Assembly (NCBI GenBank): GCA_021234155.1
Contig: JAJEKV010000004.1
Coordinates: 30,419,134-30,483,133 of the forward strand
DNA: 64,000 bases
Source of the DNA: Isoetes taiwanensis
Lineage: Eukaryota > Streptophyta > Lycopodiopsida > Isoetales > Isoetaceae
Reading direction: 5' to 3'
Shown: positions 22,875 through 33,700 of the stretch, in pieces
Numbering within the stretch: the first letter of the stretch is position 1
How the letters are laid out: each line of letters opens with the position of its first letter
The notes under the pieces: generated by a model
Databases searched by the model: none
What the model was told of the DNA's origin: nothing
The model's input: only the letters and a program-made list of their open reading frames with translations
Translations under genes and position numbers: made by a program

Positions 22875-24526
22875 AGTTTTGAGTTCACTGTTCTAGACTA
22901 TGCAGGGATATATGTCCTATGTTTGTAAAGTGGGTTTCATATAATTTGGAACTTTCCTGGTTAACAGGGTCTCAAACCTATTTACTTCCATGTATTCAAG
23001 GGTTCTTTGACAAATACTGTAGATATATTTTACAGTTGCCTTTACAAGATACATTGTCTAAGGTTACATTCCACACAATTTGTTTTGCTCGTTCTATTTT
23101 TCAACTAGCATTGGGATGCTATTTTGCAATAGTTATTTCTTGGATCACTTCATTCATCACCTTGAGGATTTATAGTTTGGGGATTTTGTAGCATGTATAA
23201 ATGGTGAATCCATATGATTTCCAGTAGGTATTTTTGGCTTATATAATCTTGGGACCTTGTGCGAGGTTGGTTTCTTGTTGCATTTGTCATTCGCTTGCAT
23301 TCCTCTCTCGTATATGTGCTTGCGCTTAAAACACGTTACTTTGTTGTCCTTTTTGGAGACATTGCTCTGAGATCTGGCCTTATGTTGACGATTGTCCTTC
23401 ATCATGTAACATTGAAACTTATCGAAGTTGCATTCTATGTTCTTGGCAGTGGATGACATGTTATGTTGTTAGGTGGGTTTTTTCACTTTTCAGGCTCAAC
23501 ACATATTTTCTTGCGTATACAACACTAATTTTACGTATTTGGGTGATTCTTTATTTACGTTTGCCCCACTTTGTTCTATTCACAGTCATCTACTCTTTCC
23601 ATGCATAGCTTTACTTACAATATGTCACTTTACAAAGTCATGTTGTTGTCATTTAATTTTATATATCCATTAGCTCTTTTGCTTTATTATTGCAGACCAT
23701 CTGTATGGCACTAGCTTTACTACTGACACGTCATTTTACGTAGTCATTATGTTTCACTTGTGTCCTTTTCTTTTCTCATTCTATCATATGGCTCACCTTT
23801 TGGCACTCAACCGGGACCTCAAGCATTGTTGACCTTCACTTTCACCTTTCCCTTGGCTATAACCTCACCTTGACTTCGGCCTCACATTTGACCTAAACTG
23901 CTTGTGCTTTTTGTTTGATCCATGATGTGATCCAAATTTAACCTCCCGTCTTGACCTTCCTCTTGATTTTTGCTGACATGTCTGCCACTTCTACCTCAAC
24001 TCTTCCCGTATTTTCTAATTGTACTATTTATATTGCGTCATCTACTCATGGCTCTAAGCCCGTGGTCTTATTTTCCTTATGACATCTCATTTAACACTGT
24101 CGTTTCTCTTTTATTCCTCATTTCCATGTTGTTTTCAAAATGCATTGCATTGCATTATTTGTCGCAAACACATCCTATTTGGCCACTTGTAGTTTGGTGT
24201 CGCGTTCTTGAAGTTGTTCTTTACGTTTTTAGGTTTTTTCGACACTATCATTATGCTTCATTTGCATATTTGCTATTTAGCTTTATTTGGATATGCCAAA
24301 TATTGCGTTTGGCACTCCATTGCAATTTTTGACATGGGTTTCTATTGGATCATTTTTTATTTTTGATGCTTATCTTTATCTAGATGTGGAGTATCTTGAG
24401 TTGTTTAAGCACGAGGTGTTGTATTGAGCCCATTTTAATTTTGTGCATTGTGCTAGTTTTGCCTAATTCTAATTGTCTCGGGAAGTCCATTTCTAGCTGG
24501 CTATTGAGATCTTTTTGCACGTATAT
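22875..24526 (+). repeat. Repeat X, copy 2 (left part), interrupted by element 2
   Basis: Nearly identical to 11,266-12,916 over its whole length. It is cut by element 2 at a TATAT site and continues at 37,791, so the right part of X lies 13 kb away. The 360 bp to its left (22,516-22,874) are T-rich and unassigned. Confidence 0.85.
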
Positions 24527-26159
24527 TGTGACGTTTCGGGACGATATACGGTCCAGGTGATCTATATCATCGCCGTCTCCGCCGCACACGCCACTCCGAC
24601 CGAGGCGTAATGCCAAGCGTGTAGCTAGGCTAGTAGCCCTAGGGGGGCAACGCAAGGAGTGTGCATTTATTAATGTGCACATTAAACAATGTGCACATTC
24701 ACTTAGGTGCACATTTTCCCATATGGCCATTTCATGCCAAGTGGGCCACACCCATAGGTGCAATTAATGTGCACATTTTCCAATGTACACATTAATGTGG
24801 GCACACATTTCCATGTGGGCACATTTTGCCACCTAGCCATTAAAGGCAAGTGGGCCCATTCCCAATTATCCCACATGCCTAAAGGGGATAATTGGAAACC
24901 CTAGCCAACCCCTTGTCTATTAAAGGAGAGAAACCCTAACTTGCCCAATTTTCGTTTCTAGGGTTTTAGAACTCTGTTTTGGCTGCCTCAACAGCCAAAA
25001 CCGCATCCCAGACTCTGCCTGAGAGAATTGCATCATTAGTTTCCCTTGATTCGAAGCGCAAAGCCAGGATGGTCGAGCTTCCAGTCGGGAGGAGCCACTC
25101 AAGGATCAAGTATTTGGCGGTTAGATAGTCTAAACCCTATTTCAGTCATAGAAGAATCAAGAGGTTTAGCCTATTAAATTGCCCATAACAGCCTTCTAGA
25201 TCTCTAGATACCAGCCTCTAACTAAAGAACCTAACTCTATGATGTAGATTAGATATAGTTCTTTAGTTCTTCTGTGAAGTATGTGGATGATGTTTCTCTA
25301 TGAACTCCTTGTATTGGGAAGGGGGGTAGAGACCTAGAGCTTGGTAGCACACTATAGATTCGGCCTGTGTACAAGAGCCACACCGGGTTGTGGATGAAGG
25401 GGCCGACCGGGCCGAGAAGGAGGTTCTGTCGACTCTTGAAGCGATCCCTCCGTGTGTAAAGCCTACCGGGGATCATTGTGACTAGGGTCCGATGGCTTGC
25501 CACCGCATGTGGGCAAGGCATGGGCTCGACACCGTGAAGTGGTGTTCACTTTCCCGTGGGTTGGTCGAATAAGGCGTGGCCCTCTAGTCACCTTGAGTCA
25601 GCAGGTGATCTCTGGAGGGAGCGATCCCTACCGCCCCATCGAACCGGGAGGATGAACCCGGGAATAGCCCTTTTTGGCTATGCATCCGTGGGCTGATCGG
25701 GTCCCAACACTTTTCAACCTACTCGCAAAGTGTGCCGCGGGGAGGGGCGGATGGAGTGGACAACCCTACGCCATGTTCTTATGCCAGCCAAATCCATTGC
25801 CATGAATTCTGTCTGCAATGATCTCTGGAGACCCAAGCCGTCAGTCATTCCCTTGAGTCTGAGCCTTGGGTAGAACTCCCCATATGTATTGTGCTCACCT
25901 TGTTTATGCAGATGTGATGGACCACCCTTCGAGGTGGCTATGTGCTTATGTTATATCTCGACATGTATGTTTACGCCTCGCAGACTAGGTAGACCCTAAG
26001 GGAGACGGGGGTAAATGACCCTTCACTCTTCCCACTTTGGAACCCGCCACGGTAAAAGTGTTATGTGGAGGGCCCCTCATATCGGCATGGAGCTGGTATG
26101 GGGGATAAACTCCTGTTTGTATACGGTGAGTGCACCGTATACGAGTAGGGGACGTCACA
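24527..26159 (+). repeat. LTR 3: 5' LTR of element 2
   Basis: 1,633 bp, bounded by TGTGACGT and ACGTCACA. Within U3 lie several palindromic TGTGCACA-type octamers (24,660-24,790), a TGGGCCC site, the inverted pair CAATTATCCC/GGGATAATTG and two CCCTA-type telo-box-like motifs, followed by the TATTAAAGG box near 24,920. Near the 3' end lies the palindrome GTATACGGTG-AGTG-CACCGTATAC. It lacks a 26-bp segment present in LTR 4. Confidence 0.92.
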
Positions 26160-26160
26160 G

Positions 26161-26172
26161 TGGTATCAGAGC
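26161..26172 (+). promoter_or_regulatory. Primer-binding site (initiator tRNA-Met)
   Basis: TGGTATCAGAGC lies one base after the LTR end. It is the standard plant primer-binding site, complementary to the 3' end of initiator tRNA-Met, and primes minus-strand cDNA synthesis. Confidence 0.93.
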
Positions 26173-26363
26173 AATGTTCTTGGTGACCAAGAGCAAAGCA
26201 CTGACCATGTTCCCGGTAGTACTAACTTGATAGGATCCTTAAACCTCGAAAAATGGGAAATTTTTTTTCTCATTTTTGTAGTTTTGCTAAGCTAGTAACA
26301 GTTAAAATGAATAAAAACGTAACAAGACTAAAAGTGGTGAGCCAACATCCAAAAAGTAGGGTG

Positions 26364-26430
26364 GTCTCACACGTCGCGCCAGGACAGATTTTGAGATTCT
26401 CAAAATCGGGCCGGCATAACGCGGTGAGAC
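26364..26430. repeat. Hairpin module 1 of element 2 (GATTTT class)
   Basis: Outer GTCTCAC and GTGAGAC, with CGTCGCGCC against GGCATAACGCG inside, and a perfect central stem GATTTTGAGA-T-TCTCAAAATC. Confidence 0.85.
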
Positions 26431-26566
26431 ATATCTGACTTTAATCGCTTAAAAAGTCATAAATCACAGTAAAATAACTTGATAAATCCAAATTTAAGCT
26501 AAGAATCATTAGAATTGGCATATTACATGTTTTAAAAATACAAAATTTAGTAGTGGGTCCCACCAT

Positions 26567-26631
26567 GTCTCACACGTCGCGCCAGGACAGATTTTGAGAT
26601 TCTCAAAATCGGCCGGGCTTAACGATGAGAC
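26567..26631. repeat. Hairpin module 2 of element 2
   Basis: Same plan as module 1, 203 bp downstream. The central stem is identical; the outer right arm reads GATGAGAC, so the outer pairing has one mismatch. Confidence 0.83.
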
Positions 26632-26705
26632 CTTGCTTAATTAGGGGTTTTAGATGTTTAAGCAACCCAAAAAGGTAGTTTAAAAGTTGACCTAAAATTG
26701 ACCCC

Positions 26706-26714
26706 TATAAATAG
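26706..26714 (+). promoter_or_regulatory. TATA box upstream of ORF A
   Basis: TATAAATAG lies 75 bp after hairpin module 2 and about 107 bp before the first ATG of ORF A (26,813). The same box stands before ORF B. Confidence 0.6.
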
Positions 26715-26812
26715 ACCTAGACCCCTCCCATTTCCACGTTCCTTCCTTAGAAAAATTGCTCGCGTGTCGCCAAGAATTATCTTTCCGCTTAGTCCGATCG
26801 ACGAAGCAACAA

Positions 26813-28071
26813 ATGATGGCCCGCGACAAAGCAGACGCAAAGGAAGCCTCGCGGGGCTTAATCATCCGGCGCCCGGCCCGTTTTGGCCTCTTCGAGAGGG
26901 TCCTACAAGAACGCTTTTAGGGAAGGCGATTCCTCTTCGGTTTAAGATGCGGGGATCGGATCGGGAGACCACACCGAGATCATAGACGACGACCGGCGGA
27001 CATCATGCATCAAATCCTAGAGGACATCGCGGCGGAGGAGGAGAGGACCAGGAGCGAAAGGGGAGCGCAGAGGGGCAGCCAACAGCCGAGGAGCAACACC
27101 GAATGAGACCCACACTCAGGAGGAGCAAGGGAGAGAAGAGCAGCAGCCGCCGAAGCTCACCCCGGATGAAGAAGCCGATCTTGCATGCTTCATAAGCAAG
27201 TATGAAGCCAAAGAACGCCGCGGAGCAGAGGACTAAGAGTCGGGAAGACGACCACCACCCGCCCAGGGCCAAAGAAGAGAAAGGCCAAAGCCATCAAGGC
27301 AGCCGGCAGGAAAGTTGTGAAGGTCGGCAAGCGAGCGACGGGTCCCGTAATCAACGAACCATCAGGCGAAGAGACCCCGCCTTCCCAACCGACGACTTCG
27401 GACCAAGACTACGCACTGCGACACGGATGGAGCGAAGTTCGCCAAAACCCCCCCCAGAGCCAGAGAAGGAAGTGCCCCAGCCAGGTAGCACAGAGCAGAG
27501 GAGGCCGGGCGGTGGCTAAACCCCCACCGCTCCCCGACGCGGATAGGGTCAAAGCCCCACGGCCACAACGGGAGGGTATATGTGATAGACCCCGGTCAAG
27601 GTTCATCGAAGAGGATCAAGGAGCACAACGCTTACATGGCGAAGTGGGAGGCCTACAATGCCTATTACCGGGAGCATGTGGTGAGAACGATTGAAGGCGG
27701 GCCCGACCTAAGAGTCGTTTCATTAAGCCCCCTCCACCAAAGCCCAAGCCTCCCGAGCACCGTAAAAGAAGCGGGCCGGCAAGAAGAAGTTGGAGAACAG
27801 AGCCCTCAAGGAAATCCGGCACTTCCAGAGAAGTTACGGACTCTTGATCCCCCGGGCACCGTTTCAACGTTTGGTCCGCGAGGTTATGCAGGAGTATAAT
27901 ACAGACATGCGGGTGACGGATGAGATGCTGTTGTGCTTACAGGAAGCAGCAGAAGCGAAAATAGTGCAGCATTTTGAAGATTCGACGGCCTGCACAGTAC
28001 ACGCGAAGAGGGTTACCCTCATGAGGCAGGACATGTATCTTGCCAGGCACATCAAGGGAGAACGCCCTTGA
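26813..28071 (+). pseudogene. ORF A: retrotransposon-encoded histone H3/CENH3-like protein (frame-broken in this copy)
   Basis: The last frame (27,781-28,071) encodes a full histone-fold domain: [69 protein letters not shown], then IKGERP and stop. Counted by eye against plant H3, roughly half of about 88 positions are identical, without gaps; loop 1 has H3 length. LLIP-APF, RHFQ and VTLMR resemble CENH3 more than H3. Upstream, a long basic and proline-rich tail (KKRKAKAIKAAGRK; KEHNAYMAKWEAYNAYYREH) spreads over several frames, with stops and shifts, for example in an A-run near 27,765. Known H3 proteins wrap nucleosomal DNA with H4. Here a chromatin role for the element is inferred. Canonical H3 tail marks (ARTKQT) are absent. 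Confidence 0.82.
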
Positions 28072-28215
28072 GACTTTTGTAAATAACAGAAATTTTGTTA
28101 ATATAAAGAATTTTGTGGATAAATAATGTGTCTAATCTAGCTTAATTAAGTCAAGTTATAGAATTCTAGCTTTTGATTTGATAAAATTGGAGTTTTTAAG
28201 CAAAATTGAGACGAT

Positions 28216-28286
28216 GTCTCACACGCGTCAGCGGGGACGATTTTGAGATTCTCAAAATCGGGTGGCCGGGCATAACGCGGTGAGAC
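28216..28286. repeat. Hairpin module 3 of element 2
   Basis: GTCTCAC and GTGAGAC enclose the same central stem (GATTTTGAGA-T-TCTCAAAATC). The flanking inner arms are more diverged than in modules 1 and 2. It lies about 145 bp after the stop of ORF A. Confidence 0.83.
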
Positions 28287-28418
28287 CATGCCCAAAAGTG
28301 CCCAAAACAGCTCCAAATCGACCAAATAAGGGGTCAATTCTGCCTAACTCGACGAGTTTAGTGGAATTACAGCCTTAAATCACCCAAATTGATTAAGTCT
28401 AGCCCAATTAGGACCCAT

Positions 28419-28485
28419 GTCTCACACGTCGCGCCAGGACAGAAAATGAGATTCTCAAAATCGGTCTGGGCGCAACGTGTGAGAC
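28419..28485. repeat. Hairpin module 4 of element 2
   Basis: It has the longest outer stem: GTCTCACACGT and ACGTGTGAGAC are perfectly complementary and extend through GCGCC/GGCGC with one bulge. The central stem is partly eroded (GAAAATGAGA on the left side against TCTCAAAATC). Confidence 0.85.
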
Positions 28486-28665
28486 CTCGTGTCATTTTCT
28501 TCACCAAATGATCTCCAAGTTGTTGCAATAGGTTCATTAGTTGTTCTTAGCATGCTCAAACCCTAGAAGTAGTCTTCAAACTTACAATTGCATCCTTTAA
28601 TAGGTCAGAATCACCTAATCTCAGTAAATTCTAGGTCATCCAAAAATTAGGGTTTCCCCATTTTC

Positions 28666-28674
28666 TATAAATAG
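28666..28674 (+). promoter_or_regulatory. TATA box upstream of ORF B
   Basis: TATAAATAG lies 181 bp after hairpin module 4 and 114 bp before the ATG of ORF B at 28,788. Sequence, and distance to the ATG, are close to those of ORF A. Confidence 0.6.
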
Positions 28675-28787
28675 GTCCATCATTTTTCATTTGACACCCT
28701 GCAAGTTTGCTCTCCACTGCTTAGGCGATCTTTCAGCTCCCTGAGGCGCTTCTGCATTCGTTTGATACCCCCTTCCTTGCTAGATCA

Positions 28788-30314
28788 ATGGCCACTGCTG
28801 ACTTCAGCCGATGGTACAGCGCCAGTGCCCATGCTGCTGAGGCAGATGTCAATGACATCTTCCAAGTCTTTGGCAAAGAAATTGACATCCAAGCTACGCT
28901 AAATGCAACCCCAGCATATAGACAAGTCCTAGCAGAATTCCAAGCTAGGGTAGGACCCTCCCTTGTCCAGGTCCCCCCTTGCATAGGCTATTTTGTTCCC
29001 CGCCCATCCCTTCAAGCAGCCTTGGGGGATGTCCCCAACATCGCCAAGTACCTGACCAACAAAGCGCAAAGGCTGCCAGACTACATGGTCCTGACAGCCA
29101 ACAGGACCAAGTACTTCTCCTACACCGCGGCCTTAGCCATCTTCTTATCCCACCGTGCCGAAAACCCAATGGGGGCAACCTCTATCCCTCCGATGGAGGT
29201 GGACCCCATAGCAAATAAGAAGAAGAGCGCATGCGCTTGCGATCGGCAAGAGCGGTGAAGGAAAAGACGAAGAAGAAGAGGAGTCCGGCGACAATAAGTA
29301 CACCGGAGCTCGACTCAGAGGAGGAACGGCAACAAGCAGAACAGGAGATGGTGAACTTCGAAAGCGAGCCGTGAACATCGGGATTGTTCCCCACTCGGGC
29401 TAGGTATCACAAGCCTAGCCCCGATCATCATCAACGGAGAGGAATATTTACTCCTCGACATCCGTAACCTTCAGAAGTGCGAGGGGAGAGGGAGCTCAGA
29501 TTGGATGAATTACTCCACCAGATTTACGGCAGTCGGACTTGGACGACTTCATCGTCCGGGGAACCTCGGACTTTCCGCGCCAAGTAAGGGAAGCCGACAC
29601 TTATACATGAGAGTCGACTTCGATATATACAGCCTACTGCCAGTGATCGAGGCAAAGGATGGAGGAGCAAGAGCTGCCAACGGAGGAGGAGTTCCTCGCC
29701 CTCCAGGAACAGATGGGGATCCGTGGGAAGACCACGAGCATTCTAATGCCGAGACCTTCGACACCACCTCCATTAAGAGGAGAAGGAATCGACCTCAGGC
29801 GAATCGACACCATAATCGAAGACTACAGGGAGCTCACCGAGATAGAGATCGACGAATACGCGGGACGGCATAGAACAGGAGGTCAATCGAGCGGAGAAGC
29901 TTCAGCGACGCACAATGACAGGTCCCTGAGGTACTACCTCCCGCTGCTGCTAGATGGTAGAATAGTGGTAATCCACCGCAAGTTCAGCCCCAGAGGTGAA
30001 GAAGGAGTGTTCATGCCGATTGCACTCTCGGGCTTGGTAGGCATGCTCGCATAGCGCCAAATGTCGACTATGCTGTCCTGGTCAAGAGAGCAATGGCACT
30101 TGACCTCTTCGACTTCGCCATACCCCATCGACGTCAGGCGAGATTGGCGGTCACCGCAGCTCTTACATCCGACCGCAGGGTAGAAGATCTGGTGAGAGCC
30201 TTGCAGGGCGGCTCGTCAGCAAGCATCATCAGGAACTTGGGTCATTCGGTAGGAACGGCCCAAGTTAAAAAGTTCCTTGAGGACAACCCGTCTTACCGGC
30301 GATTTCAAGACTAG
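28788..30314 (+). pseudogene. ORF B: unrecognised accessory protein of element 2 (frame-broken)
   Basis: The ATG at 28,788 opens a clean frame of about 150 codons beginning MATADFSRWYSASAHAAEAD and including LQAALGDVPNIAKYLTNK and KYFSYTAALAIFLSHRAENP. After a frame change near 29,215 an acidic stretch follows (EGKDEEEEESG). Later frames give NGEEYLLLDIRNLQKCEG, LRYYLPLLLDGRIVVIHRKF, MALDLFDFAIPHRRQARL and a C-terminus ending EDNPSYRRFQD at about 30,314. About 500 residues in all, soluble, with no transmembrane segment, zinc knuckle or enzyme motif seen. A decayed homologue sits in the same place in element 0, so it belongs to the lineage. Function unknown; a structural or chromatin-linked role would be a guess. 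Confidence 0.55.
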
Positions 30315-30723
30315 TTAGACTCTTGATCCCGGAGACTTTTTGTACTAAAATATTATATAATATATGAATATAATCTCTGTTGCACTTTAAATGTTTTGTT
30401 GATATATTTTATTCCACAATTATGCCAACAAACCATAAACAATGCGAGAGAACAAGTAAAACTAACCATATAGCCATGAATTACTTGTGTATGCAGTTAG
30501 AGGCCTAGGCTCAGGCGAGCGACAACGCCAAGACCTTAGGGAAGAACAGACCCCCGCCTGCACCACCCCGGCAAGGAACTTATTCAAGAAATGGAACCCA
30601 TGACCCCGAGAGGAGGAGATATCCCGTGATGAGGACGGACCTTGAACGATAAAGGCTCTATTAGCCACACAAGGTGAGCAGTTCGTGGGCAATGCTCAAT
30701 TGCCACAAGCATCAGCTCGGAAA

Positions 30724-33700
30724 ATGGGAAGGGACAAGAAGAGGAGCAAGAGAAGGAGATCCCCCAGCTCGGATTCCTCCGACTCAAGCTCAGACTCAGA
30801 CTCCGACTCCGAGGAAGAGGAAGAGCGGGCCCAGGACCGAACAGATGGAAGGCAAAGGAACACTGAAGAGGGAAGGCAGAGAAACACCCCAGATGGACGA
30901 CAAAGGGACACCAGGGCCTCTGACTACCAGAAGAAGGTAGATTCCGCACTGGGCAATGTATGGAAGGCCCGGAAACTGGAACAGTTCTCGGGGGAGAACA
31001 GGTCAGGATTAGAAGCAGAGGCATGGCTGGACGAGATGAGTGAGTACGGCAATGCTTATGGCATGAAGGATAAAGACAAAGGAAGAGTGGCAACAGCCAA
31101 CTTGAAGGGAGCCGCACGGATTTGGTGGAAGGGTTATGCAAAGGCACATGGCTTAAGCAGGGATGCTTGTAAGTTCAGGAAGTTTGCTAAAGCCTTCAAG
31201 CGCCATTACGTTCCAAGGGAACATAAGTCCAGCATGATGCAGCAGTTCTATAGGCTCCAACAGGGAAACAAATCAGTCCAGAAATATACAGAGGAATTCA
31301 TGAGGCTGAGGCTGTATGTGCCAAAATTGGGTGAGAAGCATGCAGTAGAAAGCTATATTGAGGGGCTGAATGAGGAGATCCGCAAGCTTGTGAGGGCAAT
31401 AAACCCTAAGACAGTATCAGAAGCAGAGTCCAAGGCTATAAGCTTGCAAGGGACGGGACCTCAGAATAGCGGGCAGAGGCAGCAGCATTTCCAGGACAAA
31501 GGCAAGGCGACAGGGAACTATAGCCCTAGAGCAGCCAGTCCAGGTCCAGCTAGAGCCCCATATGGTGGCAACCAGGGGAAACAGCAGGAGAAGAAGCAGG
31601 TGTCCTTCAAGGACAAGCAGGAGGGGTCAAACTACTCCAAAGCAGTGCGATCCTTTTTGCAGGCGATGCCCAAGGAAAAGAGACAGGAGTGCATAGAAAA
31701 GCAGCTTTGCTTCAGGTGCTTCCAGCCAGGCCATAGGACAGCGAACTGCCCTTACGTCATGAGTGCAGCGCTAGCGGAATTGGGGGATTGGGACACTCTG
31801 TCTGACGACGACGGCGACGAAGCCCGCGACTACATTCAGGGTGAGTGTCATATCTTTGCCGCAATAGATACAGAGCAAGCAGAGAGCCAGTATAAAGTAA
31901 TTTCCACAGTAGGGAAGGCTAAGACCAAGTCATTCATAGTCTTGATAGACTCAGGAAGTAGCCATAACTTTGCATCCCTCAGAATGGTTCAAATGTTGAA
32001 GTTGAAACCACTAAAGTCAAAGCCAAGGCCCGTTGTCTTAGCAAGTGGGGCAGTAAGGCAGACGGCAGGCAAGAGAATTAACTTCGACATCGACTTGCCA
32101 GGGATTAATATCCAAATGGGGGCAGAAGTAATGGGCATTGGCAAGTACGACTTGATTATAGGAATGGAGTACCTTGGACCAGCAGGGGCCATTATCGATT
32201 GTGGAAAGCGGAAGGTGACCTTCCCAATACCCGACGGCAAGATTATTGAGATAACAGGTAAGGAAGTTATTTCCATCATGCAGTGTATGTCTTCTAAACG
32301 GCTGTTCAAGTGCATCAAGAGTGAGCAAGTGGCATACATTTTCAAGCTTGAGATTAGTGAGCCGGAATCGGAAGGAAGCAAAGAAGACAAGGTGCTCAGC
32401 AAGTTTCCGAAGCAAATAGCTAAGCTGATCACGGAGTTCCATGATCTCTTTCCAGATGAGATCAAGCAGCTCCCTCCTTATAGGGGAGTCGAGTGCGAGA
32501 TAGCACTCGAACCGGGAACAAAGCCAACAAGCAAGGCTCCATATAGAATGACAACGCAGGAGTTGTCGGAGCTGAAGAAGCAATTGCAGGAGTTGCTCGA
32601 CCTAGGCTTCATTAGACCTAGTGTCTCGCCATTTGGAGCGCCCATTCTCTTTGTAAAGAAGAAGGATGGCAGTTTAAGGATGTGCATAGACTATAGGCAG
32701 TTGAATAAGCACACCATCAAGAACAAGTATGCGCTTCCCAGATCGGATGACTTGATGGATCAACTCCAAGGGGCAAAGGTCTTCTCCAAAATCGACTTAA
32801 GGTCAGGCTATCATCAGATCCGGATAAAGGAAGAAGATATTCATAAGACCGCTTTTAGAACGCGGTATGGGCACTATGAATTCACGGTAATGCCTTTCGG
32901 CTTATCGAATGCCCCCGCGACGTTCATGAGGCTCATGAACGACATCTTCAGGGAGTTTTTAGACACCTTTGTGATCGTATTCTTTGATGACATTTTGGTG
33001 TATAGCAGATCCCTCGAGGAGCACGTACAACACTTGAGGAGGGTGCTAGAGAAGTTGAAGAGGCACCAGTTGTACGCCAAGTTGTCGAAGTGTCACTTCG
33101 CAACGGAAAAGGTGGAGTATCTCGGTCATGTGATCTCAGCAGAAGGCATCTCGACGGATCCTGCAAAAATTGAAGCCGTCATTCAGTGGCCGGCGCCGAA
33201 GAATGTGCATGAAGTCAGAAGTTTTCTCGGCCTAGCAGGGTACTACAGGAAGTTCGTGAAGAACTTTGCTAAGATAGCAGCCCCGTTAACAGACTTGACG
33301 AGGGCGGAGAAAGTGAAAGATTGGGCAGAGCATTGGCACAAGAAAGCCCAAGCAGGGTTTGAACTGTTGAAGGAAGCTTTAACAACCGCCCCAGTCTTAA
33401 CCCTGCCGGACCCGGAAAAAGACAAGCTTGTAGCGACAGACGCAAGTAAGATAGCTACAGGGGCAGTACTTATGCAAGAAGAGCGTGTAGTAGCGTACGA
33501 CTCCAGGAAGATGAACGACGCCGAAACGCGCTACCCAACGCACGATCAGGAATTGCTTGCAGTTGTCAGGGCATTAAGAATTTGGAGGCATTATCTTTTG
33601 GGAAGGAAGTTCCAATTGGATCTGCACCATCGAGCCTCCAAGATGTATTTCCGCAACCACACCTCAACCCGAAAGAGAAGGTGGATGGAGTTCCTTGAAG

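Noticed and set aside
30685-30723. Upstream extension of the gag-pol frame by 13 codons
   Set aside because: It starts with GTG and has no ATG before 30,724, where a typical basic Gag start follows.
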